Below, one piece after another: positions 7,317-14,335 of a stretch of 17,990 nt of DNA. The first letter of the stretch is position 1. The number at the start of each line of letters is the position of its first letter. Under the pieces are notes generated by a model, which saw nothing but the letters and a program-made list of their open reading frames with translations, was not told where the DNA came from and ran no database searches. The position numbers were made by a program, and so were the translations under genes. Source of the DNA: an uncultured Oscillospiraceae bacterium (GTDB lineage: Bacteria; Bacillota; Clostridia; Oscillospirales; Oscillospiraceae); contig CANQZF010000010.1 in assembly GCA_947628265.1 (NCBI GenBank), positions 1 to 17,990 on the forward strand. The letters run 5' to 3'.

Positions 7317-7730
7317 TTATTTGTCAAGGAAAAGATTGTCGATGCCGTTCTCGTCGAACTCGTCCAGATACTCGTCCATCCGCTGGGCGAATTCCGGGTA
7401 ATTGGCGTCGGTGACGGTGGCGAAGTCCATGTCCCGTAAAGTCAGCTCCTGGGCCAGGATGTCATAGAAGACGGAGTCCTCATAGTCCATGATGGCCTCG
7501 TGGATGCCGCCCTCGGCGAAGGCGGCGGAGGGGACCACCACGCCGCCGTCGATGTCGTAGAGCTCCTGGGTGCCCTCCTGCTGGAGGCACTGGGCGAAGA
7601 CAAGGCTCTCCACCCGGTCGTAGTCGTCGATGCGGTCGTCGCCCCGGGCGGAGTTCAGCACCCAGTTGCCGATATAAACCAAGTCCAGGAGCCGCCGAAA
7701 CTCCTTGTTCGTCATGTCGAAATGTATCAT
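7317..7730 (-). CDS. Small acidic protein of unknown function
   Basis: 137 residues, strongly acidic, rich in D/E and aromatic residues, with no signal peptide, membrane segment or recognised motif. The start at 7730 is supported by a GGGAGGG site about eight bases upstream; a longer in-frame version from 7775 has no such site and lies close to the transcription start. The even spread of acidic helices ('FDMTNKEFRRLLDLVYIGNW', 'MDEYLDEFDENGIDNLFLDK') suggests a soluble, all-helical cytosolic protein. It is the first gene of a minus-strand unit with the XpaC-like gene and has a clear extended -10 promoter, so it is probably a real gene whose role is linked to that partner. I do not recognise the family. 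Confidence 0.75.
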   Translation of the reverse strand: MIHFDMTNKEFRRLLDLVYIGNWVLNSARGDDRIDDYDRVESLVFAQCLQQEGTQELYDIDGGVVVPSAAFAEGGIHEAIMDYEDSVFYDILAQELTLRDMDFATVTDANYPEFAQRMDEYLDEFDENGIDNLFLDK

Positions 7731-7781
7731 TTGAGGTTCCCTCCCCTGAAAACGCGCCAAAATCGGCAGTCTCACAAAGTC

Positions 7782-7787
7782 ATTATA
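7782..7787 (-). promoter_or_regulatory. Extended -10 promoter for the minus-strand unit
   Basis: On the minus strand TGATATAAT places a TATAAT (7782-7787) with an extended-10 TG, about 52 bases before the small acidic gene. The -35 region (around 7805-7810, TAGAAT) is poor, which is common for extended -10 promoters. Confidence 0.6.
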
Positions 7788-7820
7788 TCAAAAACCGAAA
7801 AGAAATTCTACATTTTACAC

Positions 7821-7849
7821 TTGTTTTATTTATCCTAATCGAATATCAT
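7821..7849 (+). promoter_or_regulatory. Promoter of the murI-DUF1934-argS unit
   Basis: TTGTTT (7821-7826) and TATCAT (7844-7849) are 17 bases apart, 48 bases before the murI ATG, in the AT-rich divergent region. The match is moderate but the position is right. Confidence 0.5.
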
Positions 7850-7896
7850 ATAGAAAAGCCGCTGACACCGGCGGCAAATGAAGGGCGGAGGCTCAT

Positions 7897-8715
7897 ATGG
7901 ACGCAAGACCTATCGGCGTGTTCGACTCCGGCCTCGGGGGGCTCACATGCGTGAAAAAGCTCATGGAGGTCCTGCCCGGGGAGGACATCATATACCTTGG
8001 AGACACCGGGCGCGTCCCCTACGGCGGGCGCAGCCGGGAGACCATCATCAAATACGCCCGTCAGGACATCGCCTTTTTGCGGGGCTTTGACATCAAGGCC
8101 GTGGTGGTGGCCTGCGGCACCGTCAGCACCAACGGTCTGGAGGAGATCGCGGGGGACTACCCCATCCCCGTCATGGGGGTGGCGGACGCGGCGGCCGAGG
8201 CCGCTGTCAGCGCCACGAAAAACGGGCGCATCGGCCTCATCGGCACCAAGGCCTCCATCCGAAGCCATGCCTACGACGAAAAGATCCTGGCACGGATGCC
8301 TAATGCCGCCATCTTCAAGGCCGCCTGCCCCCTCTTCGTCCCTCTGGTGGAGGAGGGGCGCATCGACCCCGAGGACCCGGTCCTCAATCTGGTGGCGGAG
8401 GGGTATCTTCAGGAGCTCAAAAAGGAGAACGTGGACACCCTCATCATGGGGTGCACCCACTACCCGCTGATCGCCCGGACCCTCTCGCGCATCATGGGGC
8501 CGGAGGTCCGGCTCATCGACCCCGGGGCCGTCACCGCCGAGAGGCTTCGGCGGGAGCTGGAGGCCGGGGACGCCCTCCGGGAGGGCGGCCGGGGGAGCCG
8601 CAGCTATTATGTGACGGACAGCGCCGAGGATTTCAGCCGGACGGCGTCGCTGTTTCTCAATTCCCACATCGAGGGGTCCGTCCGGCAGATCACACTGGAG
8701 GGGGCGAGCCAATGA
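7897..8715 (+). CDS. murI: Glutamate racemase
   Basis: 272 residues, normal length. It converts L- to D-glutamate for peptidoglycan precursors, in the cytosol, using two cysteines instead of a cofactor. Family motifs: IGVFDSGLGGLTC (6-18, with D10 and S11), DTGRVPYGGRS (36-46), the first catalytic cysteine C73, and the second in MGCTHYPL (C186, T187, H188). Oddity: the first cysteine sits in VACGTVST instead of the near-universal ACNTA(S/T), so the asparagine after the catalytic Cys is glycine. The rest of the active site looks intact, so this is probably an active lineage variant. GGCGGAGG (7884-7891) supports the ATG at 7897. Its stop overlaps the next start (ATGA). Confidence 0.9.
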   Translation: MDARPIGVFDSGLGGLTCVKKLMEVLPGEDIIYLGDTGRVPYGGRSRETIIKYARQDIAFLRGFDIKAVVVACGTVSTNGLEEIAGDYPIPVMGVADAAAEAAVSATKNGRIGLIGTKASIRSHAYDEKILARMPNAAIFKAACPLFVPLVEEGRIDPEDPVLNLVAEGYLQELKKENVDTLIMGCTHYPLIARTLSRIMGPEVRLIDPGAVTAERLRRELEAGDALREGGRGSRSYYVTDSAEDFSRTASLFLNSHIEGSVRQITLEGASQ

Positions 8716-9140
8716 GCGAAGCGCGGGAAAGAGAGGCCCTTATCTCCATCAAGGGGCTCACAGGCGTGGACGAGGACGGCGAGGACATCGAGTTCGTCAC
8801 CGGGGGCAGATACTCCTTTGACCAGCGCCGGGCGGCGTTGGAGTACATGGAGAGCGAGCTCACCGGCATGAGCGGCACCAAGACCACCATATCCGTGGAG
8901 CGGGACAGCGTGCTCATCACCCGCTCCGGAACCGTCAATATGCAGATGATCTTTGAGGAGGGGCGCAAGCACTACTTCAACTACTCCACCCCCTACGGCT
9001 CCATGACCATGGGCCTTGCCACCCAGAGCATCAAAAACGAGCTGACGGTGGAGGGCGGGCGGCTGGAACTGCGGTACCTCATGGACCTGGACAGCACCAT
9101 GCCCACCCGGAACAAGGTGGAGATCAAGATAAAAGCGTAA
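8712..9140 (+). CDS. DUF1934 (YwiB-like) beta-barrel protein
   Basis: 142 residues matching the DUF1934/YwiB family, small lipocalin-like beta-barrels of unknown function. Typical family segments are 'ALISIKGLT' at the start, 'KTTISVERDSVLITRSGTVNMQMIFEEG', 'YSTPYGSMTMGLATQSI' and a last strand with 'LRYLMDLDS...NKVEIKIK'. The ATG overlaps the murI stop by 4 nt and the stop lies 23 bases before argS. The adjacency to argS is conserved in Bacillota (ywiB-argS in Bacillus subtilis), which supports the call and suggests a link to translation or amino-acid status that remains unproven. Confidence 0.85.
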   Translation: MSEAREREALISIKGLTGVDEDGEDIEFVTGGRYSFDQRRAALEYMESELTGMSGTKTTISVERDSVLITRSGTVNMQMIFEEGRKHYFNYSTPYGSMTMGLATQSIKNELTVEGGRLELRYLMDLDSTMPTRNKVEIKIKA

Positions 9141-9163
9141 AAGCGCAAAGGAGTTATAGATAG

Positions 9164-10909
9164 ATGAACCTCATTGACGAAGCGAAACAAGAGATCGTGG
9201 CCCTCTTAAGCGCGGCCTATGAAAAGGCCGCCCAAAAGGGGACCCTCCCCGCCGGCGCGGAGCTTTCGGGCACCGTGGAAATACCCAAGGACGTGGTGTT
9301 CGGGGACTACGCCTCCTCCGCCGCCATGGCGGCGGCCAGGGCCATGCGGATGGCCCCCAGGAAGATCGCGGACGCCCTTATCTCGGAGCTTGATTTGACC
9401 GGCAGCTTTTTTGAGAGTGTCAGCGTGGCCGGGGCGGGATTTATCAACTTCCGCCTGGGGCCCAAGTGGTATTCCGACGTCATCAAAACCGTGGAAGAGG
9501 AGGGCGCGGCTTACGGGTCGTGCGACATGGGCCGCGGCGAGCGGGTGATGGTGGAGTTCGTCTCCGCCAACCCCACGGGCCCCATGCACATGGGCAACGC
9601 CCGGGGCGGCGTGCTGGGGGATACCCTGGCCAATGTCCTGAAGCTGGCCGGGTATGACGCCTGGAAGGAGTTCTACGTCAACGACGCCGGAAATCAGGTC
9701 CACAAGTTCGCCGTCTCCATTTACGCCCGGGCCATGCAGGAGAAGCTGGGGGAGGAGAATTATTCCTTCCCGGAGGACGGCTACCACGGCGAGGACATCA
9801 AGGAGCTGGCCCACGGCTTTTTGGAGGCCCACCCCCGGTTCCCGGAGGGGGAGAGCGAGGAGAAGTGGCAGGACGCCATGGCGGAGTACGGCTTAGCCAG
9901 GAACATCCCGAAAATGAAATCCGACCTTCAAAAGTACGGCATCGAATACGACCAGTGGTTCTTTGAGTCCGGCCTCCACCAGTCCGGCTTTGTGGCGGAC
10001 ACCGTGGAGATTTTGACGAAAAACGGCTGGACCTACGAAAAAGAGGGGGCCCTGTGGCTCAAGACGGCGGAGCTTTTGCGCCGCAAGTATATCTCCGAGG
10101 GCAAGACCCCCGAGGAGGCGGAGAAGCTGGACCTGAAGGACGACGTTCTCAGGCGCGCCAACGGGTTTTACACCTATTTTGCCGCCGACATCGCCTACCA
10201 CCGCAACAAGCTGGAGACGAGGGGCTTCTCCCGCGTCATCAACGTCTGGGGCGCCGACCACCACGGCCACGTGGCCAGACTCCAGGCCGCCGTGGACGGG
10301 CTGGGGCTGGAGGGGTCCAAGCGGATCGTCATCGTCCTCATGCAGCTGGTAAATTTGCTTCAGGACGGTCAGCCCGTGCGGATGTCCAAGCGCACCGGCA
10401 AGGCCATCGCCTTAAACGACCTTTTGGACGAAATAAGCGTGGACGCTGCCAGGTTCTACTTCAATAACCGGGCCGCCACGAGCCCGCTGGACTTCGACCT
10501 CGATCTGGCGGTGCGCCAGGACAGCGAAAACCCCGTCTACTACGTCCAGTACGCCCACGCCCGCATCTGCACCCTCATTTCCATGCTGAAAAATGAGGGC
10601 TACGGCGTGGAGCGCGCCCGGGGCCTCTCTTTGGAGCTTTTGACCGACGAGACGGAGCGGGACCTTGTGAAAAGCCTCTCCCAGCTTCCCGAAGAGGTCA
10701 AGCTGGCCGCCCGGGACTTCGACCCCAGCCGGATAAACCGCTACCTCATGGAGCTGGCCGCCCGCTTCCACCGCTTCTACAATGCCTGCCGCATCAAGGG
10801 CGCGGAGCCGGAGCTCATGAAGGCCCGTTTAAAGCTGGCCGACACCGTCCGCCGCGTCTTGGAGAACGGCCTTAAGATCCTGGGCGTCACCGCGCCGGAG
10901 AAGATGTAA
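9164..10909 (+). CDS. argS: Arginyl-tRNA synthetase
   Basis: 581 residues, class Ia aminoacyl-tRNA synthetase, charging tRNA-Arg in the cytosol. An N-terminal Arg-tRNA-synthetase-specific domain (about 1-100) is followed by the catalytic core with the HIGH equivalent HMGN (142-145, within SANPTGPMHMGNARGG) and the KMSKS equivalent RMSKRTG (406-412); a DALR-type anticodon-binding helical domain fills the C-terminus ('YYVQYAHARICTL' to 'VTAPEKM'). AAAGGAG (9147-9153) sets the ATG at 9164. No T-box leader is visible in the 23 bases before it, as expected for a gene inside the murI unit. The repeat hairpin at 11025-11052 is the likely end of the transcript. Confidence 0.95.
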   Translation: MNLIDEAKQEIVALLSAAYEKAAQKGTLPAGAELSGTVEIPKDVVFGDYASSAAMAAARAMRMAPRKIADALISELDLTGSFFESVSVAGAGFINFRLGPKWYSDVIKTVEEEGAAYGSCDMGRGERVMVEFVSANPTGPMHMGNARGGVLGDTLANVLKLAGYDAWKEFYVNDAGNQVHKFAVSIYARAMQEKLGEENYSFPEDGYHGEDIKELAHGFLEAHPRFPEGESEEKWQDAMAEYGLARNIPKMKSDLQKYGIEYDQWFFESGLHQSGFVADTVEILTKNGWTYEKEGALWLKTAELLRRKYISEGKTPEEAEKLDLKDDVLRRANGFYTYFAADIAYHRNKLETRGFSRVINVWGADHHGHVARLQAAVDGLGLEGSKRIVIVLMQLVNLLQDGQPVRMSKRTGKAIALNDLLDEISVDAARFYFNNRAATSPLDFDLDLAVRQDSENPVYYVQYAHARICTLISMLKNEGYGVERARGLSLELLTDETERDLVKSLSQLPEEVKLAARDFDPSRINRYLMELAARFHRFYNACRIKGAEPELMKARLKLADTVRRVLENGLKILGVTAPEKM

Positions 10910-10950
10910 GCTTACGCTCATGTGAGGGAATTTGAAATTATATATGCCGT

Positions 10951-11123
10951 AAGGGCCGCACACCGTGGCGGCCCTTCCTTCGATCATATGGATCATCTTA
11001 AACCAACGAAACGGGATCCCGTAGGGGCCGATCACCTGATCGGCCCGTTTTTCGTTGACCGCCGCGCCTCCAACCGACGAAAAATCCCTGTTTACCTGCA
11101 CGGGCCGACGGGGTCGTCGGCCC
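10951..11123. repeat. Cluster of three hairpin repeats after argS
   Basis: Copies at 10951-10976 (9-bp stem), 11025-11046 (10-bp stem around CC) and 11102-11123 (9-bp stem, plus-strand CCTACGG tail). The middle copy is in the opposite orientation (CCCGTAGGGG leads into it). Next to it is the perfect palindrome ACGGGATCCCGT (11011-11022). No gene is seen in 10910-11239. Confidence 0.8.
11025..11052 (+). terminator. argS terminator made from a hairpin repeat copy
   Basis: The 10-bp stem GGGCCGATCA/TGATCGGCCC (11025-11034 with 11037-11046) is followed by G and TTTTT (11048-11052), a usable Rho-independent terminator about 120 bases after the argS stop. A longer alternative pairing links AACGAAA (11005-11011) with the downstream TTTTTCGTT. 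Confidence 0.55.
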
Positions 11124-11186
11124 CTACGGAAACCTTTTTGCCATTGAATATGCCGTATATTCACTAAACGCCTTACGGGCGGGTTC

Positions 11187-11223
11187 CAAAAAAATTCCGG
11201 GGCGGGTCGTGTGACCCGCCCCG
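11187..11223 (-). terminator. Rho-independent terminator of typA
   Basis: Eleven perfect pairs (11198-11208 with 11213-11223, loop GTGT). Read on the minus strand, the stem is followed by AATTTTTTT (from the A run at 11188-11195). It lies 16 bases past the typA stop: a textbook terminator. Confidence 0.85.
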
Positions 11224-11239
11224 TTCTTATGACCGTTTT

Positions 11240-13078
11240 TTAAATGTTTTTCGCGCCCTTAAGGGCCTTCATCCTGAGGGAGTGGTCCAAAATGGACTTG
11301 CGGATGCGCAGGGACTGGGGGGTGACCTCCAGAAGCTCGTCGTCGGAGAGAAACTCCAGGCACTGCTCCAGGGACATGATCCTGGGCGGCACCAGCCGCA
11401 GGGCCTCGTCGGAGCCGGCGGCGCGCATGTTGGTGAGCTGCTTTTTCTTGCAGACGTTGACGGTGATGTCCTCGTCCTTGGGCGTCTCGCCCACCACCAT
11501 GCCGCCGTAGACCTGGACGCCGGGGGAGACGAACATGACGCCCCGGTCCTGGACCCCGAAGATGCCGTAGGCCACGGCCTCGCCGGTCTCGGAGGCCACC
11601 AGGGACCCGGTGCCCCGGCGGGAGAGGTCGCCCTTATATTTTTCGTACTTTTCAAAGACGGAGCTCATGATGCCCTCGCCCCGGGTGTCGGTCAAAAACT
11701 CGTTGCGGTAGCCGAAGAGCCCGCGAGAGGGGACGAAGAAGGTCATCTTCATGCGGCTGCCCACGGGGTTCATCTCCACGAACTCGCCCCGGCGGGAGCT
11801 GAGCTTTTCAATGACCGCGCCCACGGAGTCCTCGGGCACGTCCACCACGACGCGCTCGATGGGCTCGCACTTCTCCCCGTCGATCTCCCGCATCAGAACG
11901 CGCGGGGGCGAGACGGCAAACTCGTAGCCCTCCCGGCGCATAGTCTCGATGAGGATGGAGAGGTGCATCTCGCCCCGGCCGGCCACGTTGAAGCTGTGGT
12001 CGGAGCCCTCCACCTCGGAAACCCGGAGGGACACGTCCTTCATGGTCTCCCTAAAGAGCCGGTCCCGGAGCTGCCGGGAGGTGACGTACTTGCCCTCGCG
12101 CCCGGCGAAGGGGCTGTCGTTGACGGAGAAGGTCATCTCCATGGTGGGGGCGGAGATCTTCACAAAGGGCAGGGCCTCCGGCGCGTCCACGGCGCAGATG
12201 GTGTCGCCGATGGAGATGTCCGGGATGCCGGAGAGGGCGATGATATTGCCGGAGCTCGACTCAGTGACGGGCGTCCGGGCAAGGCCGGAAAACTCGTAAA
12301 GGCTCACGGCCCGGGCCTTTTTGGGGGCGGCGTCGGGGTCGTGGTAATTGACGACGGAAAGGTCCTGATTTTGCCGGATGACGCCCCGCTCGATGCGCCC
12401 GATGGCGATGCGGCCCACGTAGTCGTTGTAATCGAGGGAGGATACCAGCATCTGGAGGGGCTCGCCGTCGTGGTCCTCCGGGGCGGGGATGTAGTCCACG
12501 ATGGTGTCAAAGAGGGGCTTCAAGTCCGTCCCCGGCACGTCGGCGGAGTAGCTGGCGGTGCCCTGGCGGCCGGAGCAGAAGAGCATGGGGGAGTCGATCT
12601 GCTCGTCGGTGCACCCGAGCTCTATAAGGAGCTCCAAAATCTCGTCCACCACCTCCAGCATCCGCTGGTCGGGGCGGTCAATCTTGTTGAGCACCACAAT
12701 GACCCGGTGGCCCAGCTCCAGCGCCTTGGAGAGCACGAAGCGGGTCTGGGGCATGGGGCCCTCGGCGGCGTCCACCAGGAGGATGACGCCGTTGACCATC
12801 TTCAAAATGCGCTCCACCTCGCCGCCGAAGTCGGCGTGGCCCGGGGTGTCAACGATGTTGATCTTGATGTCGCCGTACTGCACGGCGGTGTTCTTCGCGA
12901 GGATGGTGATGCCGCGCTCGCGCTCCAAGTCATTGGAGTCCATGACGCGCTCCTGCACCGCCTGATTTTCACGAAAGACCCCGGACTGCTTGAGCATCTC
13001 GTCCACCAGCGTGGTCTTTCCGTGGTCCACGTGGGCGATAATGGCCACGTTTCGTATCTTTTTTTCCAAAGGTAACAC
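11240..13078 (-). CDS. typA: Translational GTPase TypA/BipA
   Basis: 612 residues from a GTG at 13078. A longer open frame to 13186 is rejected because the promoter's -10 box (13109-13114) lies inside it; a TTG at 13069 is an alternative start. GTPase motifs: G1 AHVDHGKT (15-22), G2 RGITI (55-59), G3 DTPGH (77-81), G4 NKID (131-134) and SGRQG (169-173). EF-G-like domains II, III and V follow, with TypA hallmarks such as 'RGEMHLSILIETMRREGYEF' and 'SRGLFGYRNEFLTDTRGEGIM'. TypA is a ribosome-binding GTPase involved in 50S maturation and growth under stress or cold. It forms a monocistronic unit with its own promoter and a textbook terminator. The ribosome site is weak (AGAGAG), matching the non-ATG start. 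Confidence 0.93.
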   Translation of the reverse strand: MLPLEKKIRNVAIIAHVDHGKTTLVDEMLKQSGVFRENQAVQERVMDSNDLERERGITILAKNTAVQYGDIKINIVDTPGHADFGGEVERILKMVNGVILLVDAAEGPMPQTRFVLSKALELGHRVIVVLNKIDRPDQRMLEVVDEILELLIELGCTDEQIDSPMLFCSGRQGTASYSADVPGTDLKPLFDTIVDYIPAPEDHDGEPLQMLVSSLDYNDYVGRIAIGRIERGVIRQNQDLSVVNYHDPDAAPKKARAVSLYEFSGLARTPVTESSSGNIIALSGIPDISIGDTICAVDAPEALPFVKISAPTMEMTFSVNDSPFAGREGKYVTSRQLRDRLFRETMKDVSLRVSEVEGSDHSFNVAGRGEMHLSILIETMRREGYEFAVSPPRVLMREIDGEKCEPIERVVVDVPEDSVGAVIEKLSSRRGEFVEMNPVGSRMKMTFFVPSRGLFGYRNEFLTDTRGEGIMSSVFEKYEKYKGDLSRRGTGSLVASETGEAVAYGIFGVQDRGVMFVSPGVQVYGGMVVGETPKDEDITVNVCKKKQLTNMRAAGSDEALRLVPPRIMSLEQCLEFLSDDELLEVTPQSLRIRKSILDHSLRMKALKGAKNI

Positions 13079-13108
13079 TTCTCTCTGGGCGTAAAATTCA
13101 ACCGAAGT

Positions 13109-13138
13109 ATTATATAACAGATAAACGCCGGTTTTCAA
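13109..13138 (-). promoter_or_regulatory. Promoter of typA
   Basis: On the minus strand TTGAAA (13133-13138) and a perfect TATAAT (13109-13114) are separated by 18 bases. Transcription would start near 13102, leaving a leader of about 25 bases before the GTG at 13078. Confidence 0.7.
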
Positions 13139-13231
13139 GCGTAGAAACGCAAAAGCCACAGGGAAAATCGGAATTTTTTTCGTCAAAATGGACGAGGGGG
13201 GGCTCTGAAGCTGCGGGGCTTTTTAAAGGAT

Positions 13232-13333
13232 GCCGCCCTTTGGGCGGCGGGATCTACTTTCCCATCTTTTGTCCCGCCAAAAGATGGGAAAGTAGCAAAG
13301 GGAGAAAAGCGGCCAAGGGGTGGGACCCCTTGG
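13232..13333. repeat. Three consecutive perfect hairpins
   Basis: GCCGCCC-ttt-GGGCGGC (13232-13248), an 18-bp perfect stem CTACTTTCCCATCTTTTG with loop TCCCGC (13254-13295), and CCAAGGGGT-ggg-ACCCCTTGG (13313-13333) follow each other with gaps of 5 and 17 bases. They look like parts of one structured element upstream of typA. An open frame crosses them (13240-13485), but its translation merely reads the palindromes and has no start signal, so I do not call a gene. Confidence 0.75.
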
Positions 13334-13430
13334 AACCCCGTTGGGCGCTCTGTGACCTTTGGGCTGGTGCGTTGTGTCGGCGGTCCGGCTCCCGCGGTGG
13401 GGGTCGATACACACGGGTGGAACGATTTCC

Positions 13431-13493
13431 GCGCGGATGTTATCGAATTGAGAAGCGTCTACATCCGCGCAGGCCCGAATTATAAATTCGGGC
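13431..13493. repeat. Paired inverted repeats with a shared 15-base word
   Basis: GCGCGGATGT (13431-13440) pairs with ACATCCGCGC (13461-13470) over a 20-base loop, followed at once by GCCCGAATT-ata-AATTCGGGC (13473-13493). The word AGCGTCTACATCCGC (13454-13468) recurs as AGCGTCTATATCCGC at 13579-13593, and a degenerate third version lies near 13525-13545. No coding sense is apparent. Confidence 0.6.
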
Positions 13494-13648
13494 GCCGCTA
13501 GCTGGGCAGTGAACGATGGCGTTTGCGTCTAAATATTTCCGCGCTACTCCCTGCGTGTCGTGCGGTAATCGGTAAACCAGCGTCTATATCCGCTGGCGCT
13601 GGCGCATAGCGCCTCGCGCCTCGCTGGTGCGCTTTTAAAACGCTGTAA

Positions 13649-13742
13649 GGGCCGATGCCCACATCGGCCCACCCCCCGATTTATGACCAGGCTGTCATTC
13701 AACGCGCAATACCCCTGTAGGGGCCGCACATCTGGGCGGCCC
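13649..13742. repeat. Two hairpin repeats
   Basis: GGGCCGATG...CATCGGCCC (13649-13657 with 13662-13670) and GGGCCGC...GCGGCCC (13721-13727 with 13736-13742) belong to the window-wide family; the second is led by CTGTAGGGG, the inverted form of the usual tail. Confidence 0.75.
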
Positions 13743-13764
13743 ATCCCTCGATTTTTCACGCCCG

Positions 13765-13841
13765 CCCCGAAAAAGGTTTGCGGCTTCGCCGCACATCAAA
13801 TCATTCGCCGCAAAATTCCGCGGCGAATACCTTTTTTGGGG
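13765..13841. repeat. 77-bp palindromic element forming a three-way junction
   Basis: Outer arms CCCCGAAAAAGGT (13765-13777) and ACCTTTTTTGGGG (13829-13841) pair over 13 positions with one G.U. Enclosed are two hairpins: TGCGGC-ttc-GCCGCA (13779-13793) and ATTCGCCGC...GCGGCGAAT (13803-13811 with 13820-13828). The second hairpin abuts the outer stem without a gap. The arrangement resembles a small palindromic mobile element or a structured RNA rather than chance pairing. Confidence 0.7.
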
Positions 13842-13883
13842 ATGGTGCGATTAATTTTATCGCAATGTTGACCTACCTGGGAT

Positions 13884-14213
13884 GGGCCGATGTGGTCATC
13901 GGCCCTTACGGCAGAATTTTGGTTTTGCGTTTTCAGAAAGCGATTGCAAATTGGAGGGACGGGCCGGCACGGTGTCCGGCCCTTACGGCGGGATTTTTGG
14001 TTTTTGCGTTTTCCGGAAGGCAAATACGTATCGGAGGAACGGGCCGCCAAGAGAGGCGGCCCCTACGGCGTAAATTTTGGACGCGGTGGAATGATTGGAA
14101 CGTTAAATTTAAACACGAAAACTTGCCGTAGGGGCCGATCACTTGATTGGCCCGTCCCCCGTTTACCGCCACATTTCTGCAAACCCCGTAGGGGCCGCCT
14201 CTCTTGGCGGCCC
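13884..14213. repeat. Array of five hairpin repeats, three in tandem (about 78 bp)
   Basis: Copies: 13884-13905, 13961-13982, 14041-14062, then two in reverse orientation, 14132-14153 and 14192-14213. The first three form a tandem array with a period near 77-80, each followed by (T)TACGGC and an ATTTTGG-rich spacer (GGTTTT(T)GCGTTTTC in the first two). The copy at 14041-14070 is identical over 30 bases to 5461-5490, and 14187-14213 is its exact reverse complement over the core. No gene is convincing in 13187-14263. Confidence 0.85.
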
Positions 14214-14264
14214 GAATGGGGTGACGTGAATTGCGCGTTTATCTATGCCGAAATTTTTTTGCTT

Positions 14265-14309
14265 TGACATTCAGTGAGTGTCATCTTTTGTAGAGATTTG
14301 TGCTACGAT
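14265..14309 (+). promoter_or_regulatory. Promoter region with a near-perfect palindrome
   Basis: TGACATTCAGTGAGTGTCA (14265-14283) is a 19-base dyad with one mismatched pair, overlapping a TTGACA (14264-14269). A -10 box does not sit at the usual distance from that TTGACA; the best one is TACGAT (14304-14309) with an extended-10 TG, 27 bases before the small gene. The dyad is a candidate operator just upstream of the promoter core. Confidence 0.45.
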
Positions 14310-14335
14310 AAGAAAAAACATCTGGAGGGATTGCA

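Noticed and set aside
11282..13075. 597-codon open frame on the plus strand, antisense to typA
   Set aside because: It mirrors the typA codon pattern in very GC-rich DNA; the translation is His/Gly/Val-rich low-complexity with no motifs or ribosome site.
13079..13186. Longer N-terminus for TypA from the ATG at 13186
   Set aside because: The -10 box TATAAT at 13109-13114 lies inside the extension, and TypA homologues begin close to the G1 motif.
13240..13485. 81-codon open frame over the multi-hairpin block
   Set aside because: No ribosome site, and the peptide simply reads the perfect palindromes; repeat DNA explains it better than a gene.
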